Shown in pieces: positions 56,397 through 64,000 of a stretch of 64,000 nt of DNA. The stretch is from Humitalea sp050632385. Lineage in GTDB: Bacteria; Pseudomonadota; Alphaproteobacteria; Acetobacterales; Acetobacteraceae. The DNA lies in NCBI RefSeq assembly GCF_050632385.1, contig NZ_CP192599.1, positions 5,766,001 through 5,830,000 on the forward strand, written 5' to 3'. The translations under genes were made by a program, and so were the position numbers. Position 1 is the first letter of the stretch, and each line of letters opens with the position of its first letter. The notes below the pieces were generated by a model that saw only the letters and a list, made by a program, of their open reading frames with translations, was not told where the DNA came from and did no database searches.

Positions 56397-57317
56397 GTGG
56401 ACAAAACCCTGCCGGCACGAACCGAACTGCATGCCATCCCGACCCTGACCCTGACCGACCAGCAATTTTTGGTGGGCGATTCGGGGGGCGTGCCCACCAC
56501 CATCACCGGGATGCTGAGCCTGGCGCAGGGCGCCACGCCGCAACCCGCCGTGGTGCTGATGCATGGCTCGGGCGGGATCGGCCCGGGCGTGGCGCTCTGG
56601 GTGCGGCAACTGAATGCGATGGGGGTGGCGGCCTTTGTGCTCGACGGGTTTACCGGGCGCGGGCTGGTCTCCGTCTCCACCGACCAGGCCCGGCTTGGGC
56701 GGCTGGCCTTCGTGCTCGACATCTATCGCGCGCTGGCCTTGCTCGCGCGGCATCCAGCGATCGATCCCGCGCGCATCGTGGTGATGGGGTTTTCGCGGGG
56801 CGGGCAGGGCGCGGTCTATGCCGGGATGACGCGGTTTCGCGCGATGTGGAACGCGGATGGCCCGCGCCCGGCGGCGACGATCGCGCTCTATCCCGACTGC
56901 GGCACGCGCTACATCGACGACACGGATCTGTTGCCCACGTCCTTGCGGATTTTCCACGGCGTGCCCGATGACTTCAACCCCATCGCGCCAGTGCGCGCAC
57001 ATGTCGCGCGTTTGCGCGAAGCCGGGCACGACGTGGCGCTGACCGAATACGCAGACGCCCACCACGGTTTCGACAATCCGCTGGGCAGCGCGACCCTTAT
57101 CGCCGGCGCGCAATCCGTGCGCGATTGCCGGATCGAGGAACGCGCGCCCGGCCTGCTGGTCAATGCCGCGACCGGCCTGCCATTCACCTACGCCGATGCC
57201 TGCGTCGCGACATCGGCGCATGTCGGTGGCCATGCTGTTGCTGGCGCCGAGGTGCGGCGCGATGTCGCGGGATTTTTGAACGGGCTATTCACGCCCACGA
57301 TGGGGACCCCGTCATGA
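56397..57317 (+). CDS. Dienelactone hydrolase-family alpha/beta hydrolase
   Basis: 306 aa from a GTG at 56397, 4 bp after the TctC stop. The oxyanion region is VVLMHGSGGIGPG (about residues 52-64), the nucleophile elbow is MGFSRGGQG with S133, and the catalytic histidine is probably in ADAHHGFDNP (about residue 227). It should hydrolyse an ester or lactone. Its TGA overlaps the start of the racemase-like gene. Confidence 0.85.
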   Translation: MDKTLPARTELHAIPTLTLTDQQFLVGDSGGVPTTITGMLSLAQGATPQPAVVLMHGSGGIGPGVALWVRQLNAMGVAAFVLDGFTGRGLVSVSTDQARLGRLAFVLDIYRALALLARHPAIDPARIVVMGFSRGGQGAVYAGMTRFRAMWNADGPRPAATIALYPDCGTRYIDDTDLLPTSLRIFHGVPDDFNPIAPVRAHVARLREAGHDVALTEYADAHHGFDNPLGSATLIAGAQSVRDCRIEERAPGLLVNAATGLPFTYADACVATSAHVGGHAVAGAEVRRDVAGFLNGLFTPTMGTPS

Positions 57318-58054
57318 AGCTGCTACTCGCCAATCCGAACACCACCCCCGCCATCACCGAGCGCATGGCCGCCGCCGCCCGCGCCGTCGCGGCACCCGGC
57401 ACCGAGATCAAGCCCGCCACCGGCCGCCTGGGCGCCAGCGTCATCGCCAGCCGGATGGAAATGACCATCGGCGACTATGCCAACCTGGAACTGGTCGCGA
57501 GCGAAGGCGGCGATTGCGATGCGGTGATCGTCGCCTCGGCGATCGACAGCGGGCTGGCGGCGATCCGGCAGATGATGGACGTGCCGGTCATCGGCATCAC
57601 CGAAGCGGCGCTGCATACCGCCTGCCTGGTCGGCGGGCGTTTTGGTCTGGTCGTGTCCTCGGCCCGCACCGGGACGATCCTGCGGGAGATGGTGGCCGCC
57701 TACGGCCTGACCTCACGCCTAGCCGGCATCCGCGCGACGAACATCGAGGCGCAGTACACGCTGAACGACCCCGATGCCGTGAAGGATGCCGTTATCCGCA
57801 CCGCCTGCGCCCTGGTGGAGGAAGACCAGACTGATTCCGTCATCCTGACCAGCGCCGTGATGGCCGGCATGCCGGCGCAGATCGCCGACCGCGTGCCGGT
57901 CCCGGTGATGGAAGGCGTCGCCTGCGCGGTGGTGCTGGCCGAGGCGCTGGTGCGGCTTGGGTTGCGCAAGGCGACGAGCGGCAGCTACGCCCGGCCGCAG
58001 GGGCGGCAGGTGTCGAGGTTGGGTGAGGCGTTGATGCGGCGATTTGCTGAGTAG
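57314..58054 (+). CDS. Asp/Glu/hydantoin racemase-family protein lacking catalytic cysteines
   Basis: 246 aa from the ATG at 57314 (MKLLLANPNTTPAITERMAA), the standard family start. In hydantoin racemases two cysteines act as acid/base: one in a VVIACF-like block and one in a LGCAGM-like block. Here the matching blocks are VIVASAIDSGL and ILTSAVMAGM, with no cysteine at either place. The fold is clearly kept, so the protein may catalyse a different reaction. Last gene of the TctC-hydrolase run. Confidence 0.82.
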   Translation: MKLLLANPNTTPAITERMAAAARAVAAPGTEIKPATGRLGASVIASRMEMTIGDYANLELVASEGGDCDAVIVASAIDSGLAAIRQMMDVPVIGITEAALHTACLVGGRFGLVVSSARTGTILREMVAAYGLTSRLAGIRATNIEAQYTLNDPDAVKDAVIRTACALVEEDQTDSVILTSAVMAGMPAQIADRVPVPVMEGVACAVVLAEALVRLGLRKATSGSYARPQGRQVSRLGEALMRRFAE

Positions 58055-58152
58055 GTCGTAAACCCGTAACCGGCGAGCGGCCCCGGCTTGACGATTTCCT
58101 GGTGCGGCCCCGACTTCAGACCGCGAATTGACACTTGGTGGGATGAGGTTTG

Positions 58153-58232
58153 TCGGGCATTTTGAAAGTTCATCCCTGAAACAAAATCGAAAAAAGCGAA
58201 CATAAACGGTGGAATTTTCTTAAAATGCCCGA
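58153..58232 (+). promoter_or_regulatory. 11-bp inverted repeat covering the start of the Mrr-STAND gene
   Basis: TCGGGCATTTT (58153-58163) and its exact complement AAAATGCCCGA (58222-58232). The right arm contains the ATG at 58225. Pairing in the mRNA would hide the start codon. A consensus -35 TTGACA is at 58128-58133, but the matching -10 region is weak. Confidence 0.55.
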
Positions 58233-60522
58233 GTACGACTTTCATCAGCTCTCTCCCTATGACCTGGAGATACTGGCACGCGATCTGCTGCAGGCGCACT
58301 GGGGCGTGACGCTCGAGAGCTTCAAGGTCGGCCGCGATGGTGGCGTGGATCTTCGCTACGCGCCTGGACCGGACAAAACCATCGTCCAAGTGAAACACTA
58401 CCTTCGTACAGGGCTCAATGGCCTCCTACGCGACCTCAAGGTCGAAGCGGTTAAGGCCCGTCGTCTTCAACCGCGCCGATACGTACTCGTCACGTCGGTT
58501 TCGCTGTCGCCTTCCAACAAGGACGAGATCATTGCCGCGATCGGGGCGGACATACTCAAGCCGATGGATGTATTGGGCGCGGGGGACCTTAACAACCTGC
58601 TCGGTCAGCATCCCAGCATCGAAGGCGGGCACTTCAAACTCTGGCTCGCAAGCCGCGCGATCCTCGACCGGGTTATCCACAACGCGGCTGTCACGCTGAG
58701 CGAGTTCAAGGTCCAGCAGGTCTATGAAAAGGCCAAACGCTATGTCGCGGGCAATGCATATCCCGAGGCGATGAAGATGCTTCAAGAGGAGCGTGTGGTA
58801 ATCATCGCTGGCCCGCCAGGCGTCGGCAAGACGACACTGGCCGACCTCCTACTCTACTCGCATCTGGAGCGGGGCTATCAGGCGGTTTTGGTCCAGCGTG
58901 ACATCAAGGAGGGTGCACGGCTTTTCCAGCCCGGTGTGCGCCAGATCTTCTACTTTGACGATTTCATGGGCGCGACATTTTCCGGTGATCGCTACGGTGC
59001 TGGCACTGGCGTCGATGATCGCGCGCTTCTTGACTTCATCGCGATGGTTCGCGCCACGCCGACCGCGCGGCTCATTCTGACGACACGCGAGCACGTCTAT
59101 GCGCAGGCGCTCGATCGATCCGAGCGTCTGCGCCAAGCTGCTCTTGGCGACCTCCGCGTCCTTCTTGCCATGCCGAGTTACACTGAGCGTCAGCGAGCGT
59201 GCATCCTTTACAACCATCTGTATTTTAGCGATCTACCAACCGCACATGTGGAAGAATTGCTGCGTGACGATTTTTATCTGAAGATCGTCAAGCACGAGAA
59301 ATTCAACCCACGTCTGATCGAGTGGTTGTCGAGCTTTCGGCGGCTGCGCACTGTATCCGTCGAGCACTATCGCGCGTTCGTCGAAAACCTACTCCGCGAC
59401 CCCTCCGAGATTTGGCGCCATGCCTACGAACAGGAGTTAACCGAAGCGGGTCGATCTATGCTCCTTTCCCTTTGGTCTCTGGGCGGAAAATCGTGGGAGC
59501 CAGCGCTGCTCGCGGCGTTCTCCGAGCTTCACGCGGCTAGAGCGGCCCGCCACCATTTCTCAACACGCCCCGAGGATTTTGGCTTGGGCCTAAGTGAGTT
59601 GGCGAATAGCTTCATCAAACCAACCGGGGTAGGCGGCTTCGAAGTCATTGACCCGTCGGTGCTGGACCTTCTAAATGCCGTGATCCGCACCGCGCCTGAC
59701 AATGCCGCCGATATCGTTGCGGGTGCAGCCGGCTTCGACCAAATCGGAAAAGTTTGGACGTTTGCAAAAGCGCACTCAAATGGTGGTGTGCTGGCCGCGT
59801 TAGGTCAGAATGCTTGGCGCGTTACTCCGACGGTCGCGCGGCTCGCGATTGAGCACCGACGCATCGATCTGGGTGGCGGTGCCGCGGCATTTCGTAGCCC
59901 GAGTTACGAGCGGCGCTTGGTCATCATTTTGGAAATGGCCGATAGGCTAGGCAGCAGCCAATTCTTAGAGTTGTTTGCGCCAACGATGGCTCGGCTCGTT
60001 GCGGAATGGCAGTCCGGTCAGGCCGACATCAACGACGGAGTGGAGTTGTTGCGCGCACTTGACGTCGCAAACTCGCTGCCGGCCACTGAGGTAGAGGTCC
60101 TGCACAGGCTGATTCTGGGCGCGATCCTTATAGAGGCCCGTACTGGTTGCCGCGTTGATGAGCTGCGCGAACTGCTTAGCGTTGTCGATACCACGGACCG
60201 GGCAGCCCCGGCGGTTCTGGCTGCGCAGGCGAGCTTTGCTCACATTGAGCAGCACGGATTCTACTCGGAGCTGCGGGAATGCAGATCAGACGAGCAGTTT
60301 GATGGACTGATCGAGGATCTTGAACTTTTTCGTGATGGCCTCGGCGTCAACGTCGATCGGCTGATCGAAAGGGTGGAAGAGGCAAGGGCGGAGTTCGAGG
60401 AGCATGCGGACGAATATGCCGATCACATGCAGGACGAATGGAAGGAGCGTTCCCGCTTCGACCGGGACGGTGATCGAAGCATTTCCGAAATGTTTTCATC
60501 CCTACGTGGGGACCGGGACTGA
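58225..60522 (+). CDS. Mrr-like nuclease fused to a STAND NTPase (nSTAND3-type), candidate defence gene
   Basis: 765 aa. The N-terminal restriction-endonuclease-like domain (about residues 5-130) keeps the nuclease residues D42 and Q55-V-K57 (GRDGGVDLRY, TIVQVKHYL). A STAND-type NTPase follows, with Walker A GPPGVGKTT (196-204), Walker B IFYFDDFMG (about 242-250) and a sensor-like LILTTREHVY. The remaining ~400 residues are helical and probably form the sensor arm. STAND ATPases with nuclease effectors (Avs and relatives) recognise phage proteins and then degrade DNA; this is a smaller single-gene design. It stands alone between unrelated metabolic genes, with codon use less GC-biased by eye than its neighbours. 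Confidence 0.85.
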   Translation: MPEYDFHQLSPYDLEILARDLLQAHWGVTLESFKVGRDGGVDLRYAPGPDKTIVQVKHYLRTGLNGLLRDLKVEAVKARRLQPRRYVLVTSVSLSPSNKDEIIAAIGADILKPMDVLGAGDLNNLLGQHPSIEGGHFKLWLASRAILDRVIHNAAVTLSEFKVQQVYEKAKRYVAGNAYPEAMKMLQEERVVIIAGPPGVGKTTLADLLLYSHLERGYQAVLVQRDIKEGARLFQPGVRQIFYFDDFMGATFSGDRYGAGTGVDDRALLDFIAMVRATPTARLILTTREHVYAQALDRSERLRQAALGDLRVLLAMPSYTERQRACILYNHLYFSDLPTAHVEELLRDDFYLKIVKHEKFNPRLIEWLSSFRRLRTVSVEHYRAFVENLLRDPSEIWRHAYEQELTEAGRSMLLSLWSLGGKSWEPALLAAFSELHAARAARHHFSTRPEDFGLGLSELANSFIKPTGVGGFEVIDPSVLDLLNAVIRTAPDNAADIVAGAAGFDQIGKVWTFAKAHSNGGVLAALGQNAWRVTPTVARLAIEHRRIDLGGGAAAFRSPSYERRLVIILEMADRLGSSQFLELFAPTMARLVAEWQSGQADINDGVELLRALDVANSLPATEVEVLHRLILGAILIEARTGCRVDELRELLSVVDTTDRAAPAVLAAQASFAHIEQHGFYSELRECRSDEQFDGLIEDLELFRDGLGVNVDRLIERVEEARAEFEEHADEYADHMQDEWKERSRFDRDGDRSISEMFSSLRGDRD

Positions 60523-60605
60523 GTCGCCCTGCCAGCATCTCTGCCGAATGCTACCAACCGCGTAGGTCTGAGTTGTGTCGATGTAGGCCGATCCCACCCA
60601 TGGCC

Positions 60606-61571
60606 TCACCCCGGCCGCATCCTTGCCGCCAACGGCAACCACCGCGCCACCTCCGCCCGCATATGCGCCGTCGCCGCCTCCGGCGACGTATCCGGCCAGA
60701 TCTCCACCCCAATCCGCGACAACCGTTCCTTCGTCACCGGATCGGCCAGCACCTCCACCGCCGCCTGTCGCAACGCCGCCTGCATCGCCGGCGGCGTTTC
60801 CGGCCGCACCAGCATCGCCTGCCAGGCCGTCACATCAAAATCCGTCACACCCGATTCCCGCAGGGTCGGCACATCGGGCCAGGCATCCGACCGCTCCGCC
60901 GAGGAGATCGCCAGCGCCCGCAACTGCCCCGCCTGCACCAGCGGCCCCATCAAGGTCGGTGTCTCGATCATCGCCTGCACCCGCCCCGCCACCAAATCCT
61001 GCACCGCGGCTGGTGAGGTGCGATAGGGCACGATGGTGAACTCCAGCCCCATCGTATGCTTCAGCAATTCCGCCGCCATGTTGTTCGTCGTGCCCGGCGT
61101 GCCCGCGCCAAAATTCACCGCATCCTTCTGCTGCCGCAGCCACGCCAGGAATGTCGGCATGTCGCGCGCCGGCACATCCGGATGCACCGTCAACAAAAAC
61201 GCCTGGCGCGTCGTCAGCGCGATGGGCGAAAACGCCGTCACCGGATCATAGGGAAAATTCGGATACAGCGCCTGCATCACCGGATGATTGTTGGTCACCG
61301 TCATGATCGCATAGCCATCCGCCGGGCTGCGCAGCAGCGCCAGCGCGCCCAGCGTGCTGCCCGCGCCGACCACATTCTCCGGCACCATCGGCGTGCCCAA
61401 CACGCCCCCCATCCGCTCCGCCAGGATACGACCGACCGCATCGGTCAACCCGCCCACCCCAACCGGCAGGATCATCCGCACGGGGCGGGAGGGATAGCGC
61501 TCCTGCGCCACCGCCGGCGTCACCAAGCCCGCGACACCCGCCAACAGGCCACGCCTGCCAAGACTATTCAC
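60606..61571 (-). CDS. TctC/Bug-type periplasmic binding protein
   Basis: 321 aa from a GTG at 61571. Signal NSLGRRGLLAGVAGLVTPAV, Tat-like RR, cleavage near VAQ. Blocks: VRMILPVGVGGLTDAVGRIL and GAGTPGTTNNMAAELLKHTM. Third orphan TctC protein of the window. Monocistronic as far as can be seen. Confidence 0.9.
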   Translation of the reverse strand: MNSLGRRGLLAGVAGLVTPAVAQERYPSRPVRMILPVGVGGLTDAVGRILAERMGGVLGTPMVPENVVGAGSTLGALALLRSPADGYAIMTVTNNHPVMQALYPNFPYDPVTAFSPIALTTRQAFLLTVHPDVPARDMPTFLAWLRQQKDAVNFGAGTPGTTNNMAAELLKHTMGLEFTIVPYRTSPAAVQDLVAGRVQAMIETPTLMGPLVQAGQLRALAISSAERSDAWPDVPTLRESGVTDFDVTAWQAMLVRPETPPAMQAALRQAAVEVLADPVTKERLSRIGVEIWPDTSPEAATAHMRAEVARWLPLAARMRPG

Positions 61572-61681
61572 TCGAACCTCACCTCGCCGGCGCGTTCGCT
61601 TGCATCGATTGCTGTGTTTTGGCGTCGCCTGATTAAGACCGGCCCGCGAAGTCTACCGGGTCAAACCCCGCGTCGTCGAGC

Positions 61682-62206
61682 CTAGGCCTTGTCCTCGCAG
61701 AACCGGATACGGTTGCTGAACGGGTCGGTCACCGTCATCACCAACCCCCATGGCGCATCCTCCACGCCCGGCTTGTTGTGCTTGTAATTCCTGCGCGCCA
61801 GTTCCTGCTGATACGCCCGCACGCCATGCATCCGCACGAAGACCGTCGATCCCGGCGTCGCATCGCCATGATGCCCACTGAGATGCAGCACCAGCCCAGC
61901 CCGCGACACCTGCGCATACAGCGGGAAGTTGTCACCAAACCGGTGCTCCCAATCGAGCTGGAATCCCAGAAAGCCGAGGTAGAATTCCCGTGCCAAGGCC
62001 TCGTCGAAAATACGCAGGATCGGACAGGTCTGGCTGAAACGGATGTCGCCATCGCCGATCATGGCGGCGAGCACGTTCCAATTCTCGACGCCGTGCTGCG
62101 CGGCCACGACGTCCAGCGCCAGGCTGTGCGGGATGTCGATCTCGCGCTTCTGCAAAGCAGTGCGCAGGGCTTTGGCCATGGTCTTCGGGTCGGGGAGCGG
62201 GCGCAT
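61682..62206 (-). CDS. Glyoxalase-superfamily (bleomycin-resistance-like) protein
   Basis: 174 aa. A short N-terminal helical domain (about residues 1-55, SLALDVVAAQHGVENWNVLA) precedes a VOC domain with LRIFDEALAREFYLGFLGFQ, a metal-type histidine in LHLSGHHGD, and the closing VTDPFSNRIRFCE. Such proteins bind or detoxify small molecules; the ligand is unknown. Confidence 0.82.
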   Translation of the reverse strand: MRPLPDPKTMAKALRTALQKREIDIPHSLALDVVAAQHGVENWNVLAAMIGDGDIRFSQTCPILRIFDEALAREFYLGFLGFQLDWEHRFGDNFPLYAQVSRAGLVLHLSGHHGDATPGSTVFVRMHGVRAYQQELARRNYKHNKPGVEDAPWGLVMTVTDPFSNRIRFCEDKA

Positions 62207-62528
62207 GAAACCATCCTCGGGTTCGGCGAACAGGTGTCGGGGCTCGCCTTGCCGACGCAGTCGCCGCCTCTGGAGGGGATGCGATGCGGAGGATCTCTCG
62301 TGATGCTGTCACCATCCCCTTCCGGGGGCGAGCGGCAGGCAGCAACAGCCGGGCAAAACCCTAGGCCGCGTCATGCATGGGATCAACCAAGCGGCGCCCG
62401 TTTTAGCCATTGCGACGCATTGGCAACCACGCTACGTCGGCGTCAAGTATCATTGGCTGTCGCAAGTCTTCGACCGCCAGTCCGGTAATTATGCTGCGTC
62501 AACATGAAATAACCGCAAGGTGACATCA
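62207..62528. other. 322-bp divergent intergenic region
   Basis: No gene seen. It must hold promoters for the glyoxalase-like gene (minus) and the DUF1254 gene (plus). A TATGCT at about 62493 is a possible -10 for the latter, without a convincing -35. Confidence 0.35.
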
Positions 62529-63971
62529 ATGAAAGACGAACTGCCGCGCCGCCAGGCGCTGACCCTCCCCGCCCTGCTTGCCGCCGCCACGACGGTGACG
62601 GCGACCGCCGCCCAGGCCCAAGCCGCCGCGCTGACCCTGCTGCAAGCGCGTGAGATTGCCCGCGACGCCTACCTCTTCGGCTACCCCCTCGTGACGGTCG
62701 ACCTGACGCGCCGCGTCAGCACCAACCGCGCGCGGCCGGAGGGGTTCCACGCGCCCATGAACCAGTTCGCGATGCTGCGCGAATACCCCGACGCCAGCTT
62801 CAACGCGGTCACCGCGCCGAATGCCGACACGCTCTACAGCAGCGCCTTCATGGACCTGGGCGCCGAACCGTGGGTGATCACCTGGCCCGACATGGGCTCG
62901 CGCTATTACCTGATGCCGATGCTCGACGGCTGGACCAACGTCATCGCGGTCGCCGGCGCGCGCACCACCGGCGGGGCCGCGCAGACCTATGTGCTGAAGG
63001 GGCCGAAGTACAACGGCCCGCTGCCCGCCGGCGTGCCGGTGATCTCCTCGCCGACCGACACCCTCTGGATCCTCGGCCGCATCTACTGCACCGGCACGCC
63101 GGAAGACTATGCGGCGGTCCACGCGATCCAGGACCAGATCAAGCTGGTGCCGCTCAGTTCCTACAACCGCCCCTTCACCCCGCCCGCCGGCCGCGTCGAT
63201 CCCTCGGTCGACATGACCACGGCCGTCCGCGCCCAGGTCGATCGCATGAGCGGCGAGGACTACTTCAAGCGCCTCGCCGAATTGATGATGACCAACCCGC
63301 CCGTCGCCGCCGATGCGCCGATCCTGGCGCGCATGGCGCGCATCGGCATCGTCCCGGGCCGCCCCTTCGACCCCACGCGCCTGCCCGCCACGGTGAAGAC
63401 TGCCATCGCCGCCGCCCCCCGCGCCGCGGCCGCTGTGGTCGAGGCCAGTCTGCGCGACCTGGAAGCGAAGGGCCGCCGCCTCAACAACTGGTCCATCCTG
63501 CTGGAGACGGGCATCTACGGCACCAACTACGCCCAGCGCGCGACCGTCACGGTCGTCGGCCTCGGCGCCAATCGCCCACAGGATGCGGTCTATCCGCTGA
63601 CGGCGCTGGACAGCGAAGGCCGCAAGCTGAACGGCGCCAACCGCTACGTCCTGCGCATCCCGCCCGGCATGCTGCCCCCGGCGCGCGGCTTCTGGTCGCT
63701 GACGATGTACAACGCCGCATACTTCTTCGTCGCCAACCCGCTGAACCGCTACACGCTCAGCGAACGCAACGCCCTGAAGACCAACGCCGATGGCTCGCTC
63801 GACCTGTACATCCAGGCCGAGGATCCGGGGCCGGAACGCCAATCCAACTGGCTGCCCGCACCGACCGCCGACTTCGTCCTGATGTTCCGCCTCTACTGGC
63901 CAAAAGACCTCCCGGCCTTCTCGATCCTCAACCAGAGCTGGATCCCGCCGGCGGTCGTCCGCGCGACCTGA
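62529..63971 (+). CDS. DUF1254/DUF1214-domain protein
   Basis: 480 aa from the ATG at 62529 (KDELPRRQALTLPALLAAAT); a GTG at 62520 would add three residues. The N-terminus has a twin-arginine pair and a hydrophobic stretch ending in AQA, so it is exported, possibly by Tat. The DUF1254 domain (about residues 60-190, with REYPDASFNAVTAPNADTLY) is followed by a DUF1214 domain near the C-terminus (PARGFWSLTMYNAAYFFVAN). The family has no established function in bacteria. Confidence 0.9.
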   Translation: MKDELPRRQALTLPALLAAATTVTATAAQAQAAALTLLQAREIARDAYLFGYPLVTVDLTRRVSTNRARPEGFHAPMNQFAMLREYPDASFNAVTAPNADTLYSSAFMDLGAEPWVITWPDMGSRYYLMPMLDGWTNVIAVAGARTTGGAAQTYVLKGPKYNGPLPAGVPVISSPTDTLWILGRIYCTGTPEDYAAVHAIQDQIKLVPLSSYNRPFTPPAGRVDPSVDMTTAVRAQVDRMSGEDYFKRLAELMMTNPPVAADAPILARMARIGIVPGRPFDPTRLPATVKTAIAAAPRAAAAVVEASLRDLEAKGRRLNNWSILLETGIYGTNYAQRATVTVVGLGANRPQDAVYPLTALDSEGRKLNGANRYVLRIPPGMLPPARGFWSLTMYNAAYFFVANPLNRYTLSERNALKTNADGSLDLYIQAEDPGPERQSNWLPAPTADFVLMFRLYWPKDLPAFSILNQSWIPPAVVRAT

Positions 63972-64000
63972 CCAGGCCGCGCGTCATCGCGATTGCGCCG

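Overview
The window is high-GC DNA with tightly packed, often ATGA-overlapping genes. It looks like an alphaproteobacterium of the Rhodospirillales/Acetobacteraceae kind. That placement is an inference from the AapJQMP-type amino-acid transporter, several Bug/TctC-type binding proteins, Kup, and the general codon style; no rRNA gene is present to confirm it. Most of the sequence is ordinary chromosome: transport and catabolic gene clusters with few regulators.

Left chromosomal part (1-32.3 kb). A peptide-type ABC transporter (two permeases, one fused double ATPase; the first permease is cut by the window edge) faces a FAD oxidoreductase and its LysR regulator. A PLP lyase, a VOC protein and a molybdopterin oxidoreductase follow. 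A reverse-strand group then holds a ketopantoate-reductase-like gene, a methyltransferase, a 24-residue membrane peptide and a complete putative 2-aminoethylphosphonate ABC transporter. An ornithine-cyclodeaminase-family gene diverges from an aapJQMP operon, followed by kup and a small unknown gene. A flavin-dependent monooxygenase heads a complete five-gene peptide/nickel-type ABC transporter operon.

Genomic island (32,319-50,911, about 18.6 kb). A 14-bp copy of the 3' end of tRNA-Ala(GGC) lies at the left end and the intact tRNA gene at the right end. Inside the left end is a P4-type tyrosine integrase. Both ends carry paired GTTGGGGC-like direct repeats with the same 12-bp period, which look like integrase arm sites. 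The cargo is an excisionase-like HTH protein, small unknown genes, a Toprim protein and a D5-type primase-helicase followed by a large nested palindrome; a five-gene type I restriction-modification operon (hsdM-rhuM-unknown-size hsdS-unknown 176 aa-hsdR, all in 4-bp overlaps); an overlapping three-gene operon of a DUF932 protein and two unrecognised membrane proteins; and a small secreted cysteine-rich protein next to the right end. This is an integrative element with a replication module and a defence module.

Right chromosomal part (51-64 kb). fhs, a DUF1289 protein, three orphan TctC-type binding proteins, a SnoaL-like/TetR pair, a TctC-hydrolase-racemase-like catabolic operon, a lone Mrr-type nuclease fused to a STAND NTPase (a strong single-gene antiphage candidate, with an 11-bp inverted repeat covering its start codon), a glyoxalase-like protein and a DUF1254 protein.

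The best candidates for undescribed biology are the DUF932-plus-two-membrane-protein operon, the Mrr-STAND gene, and the palindrome downstream of the primase-helicase. No CRISPR array, rRNA gene or intact insertion sequence was seen.
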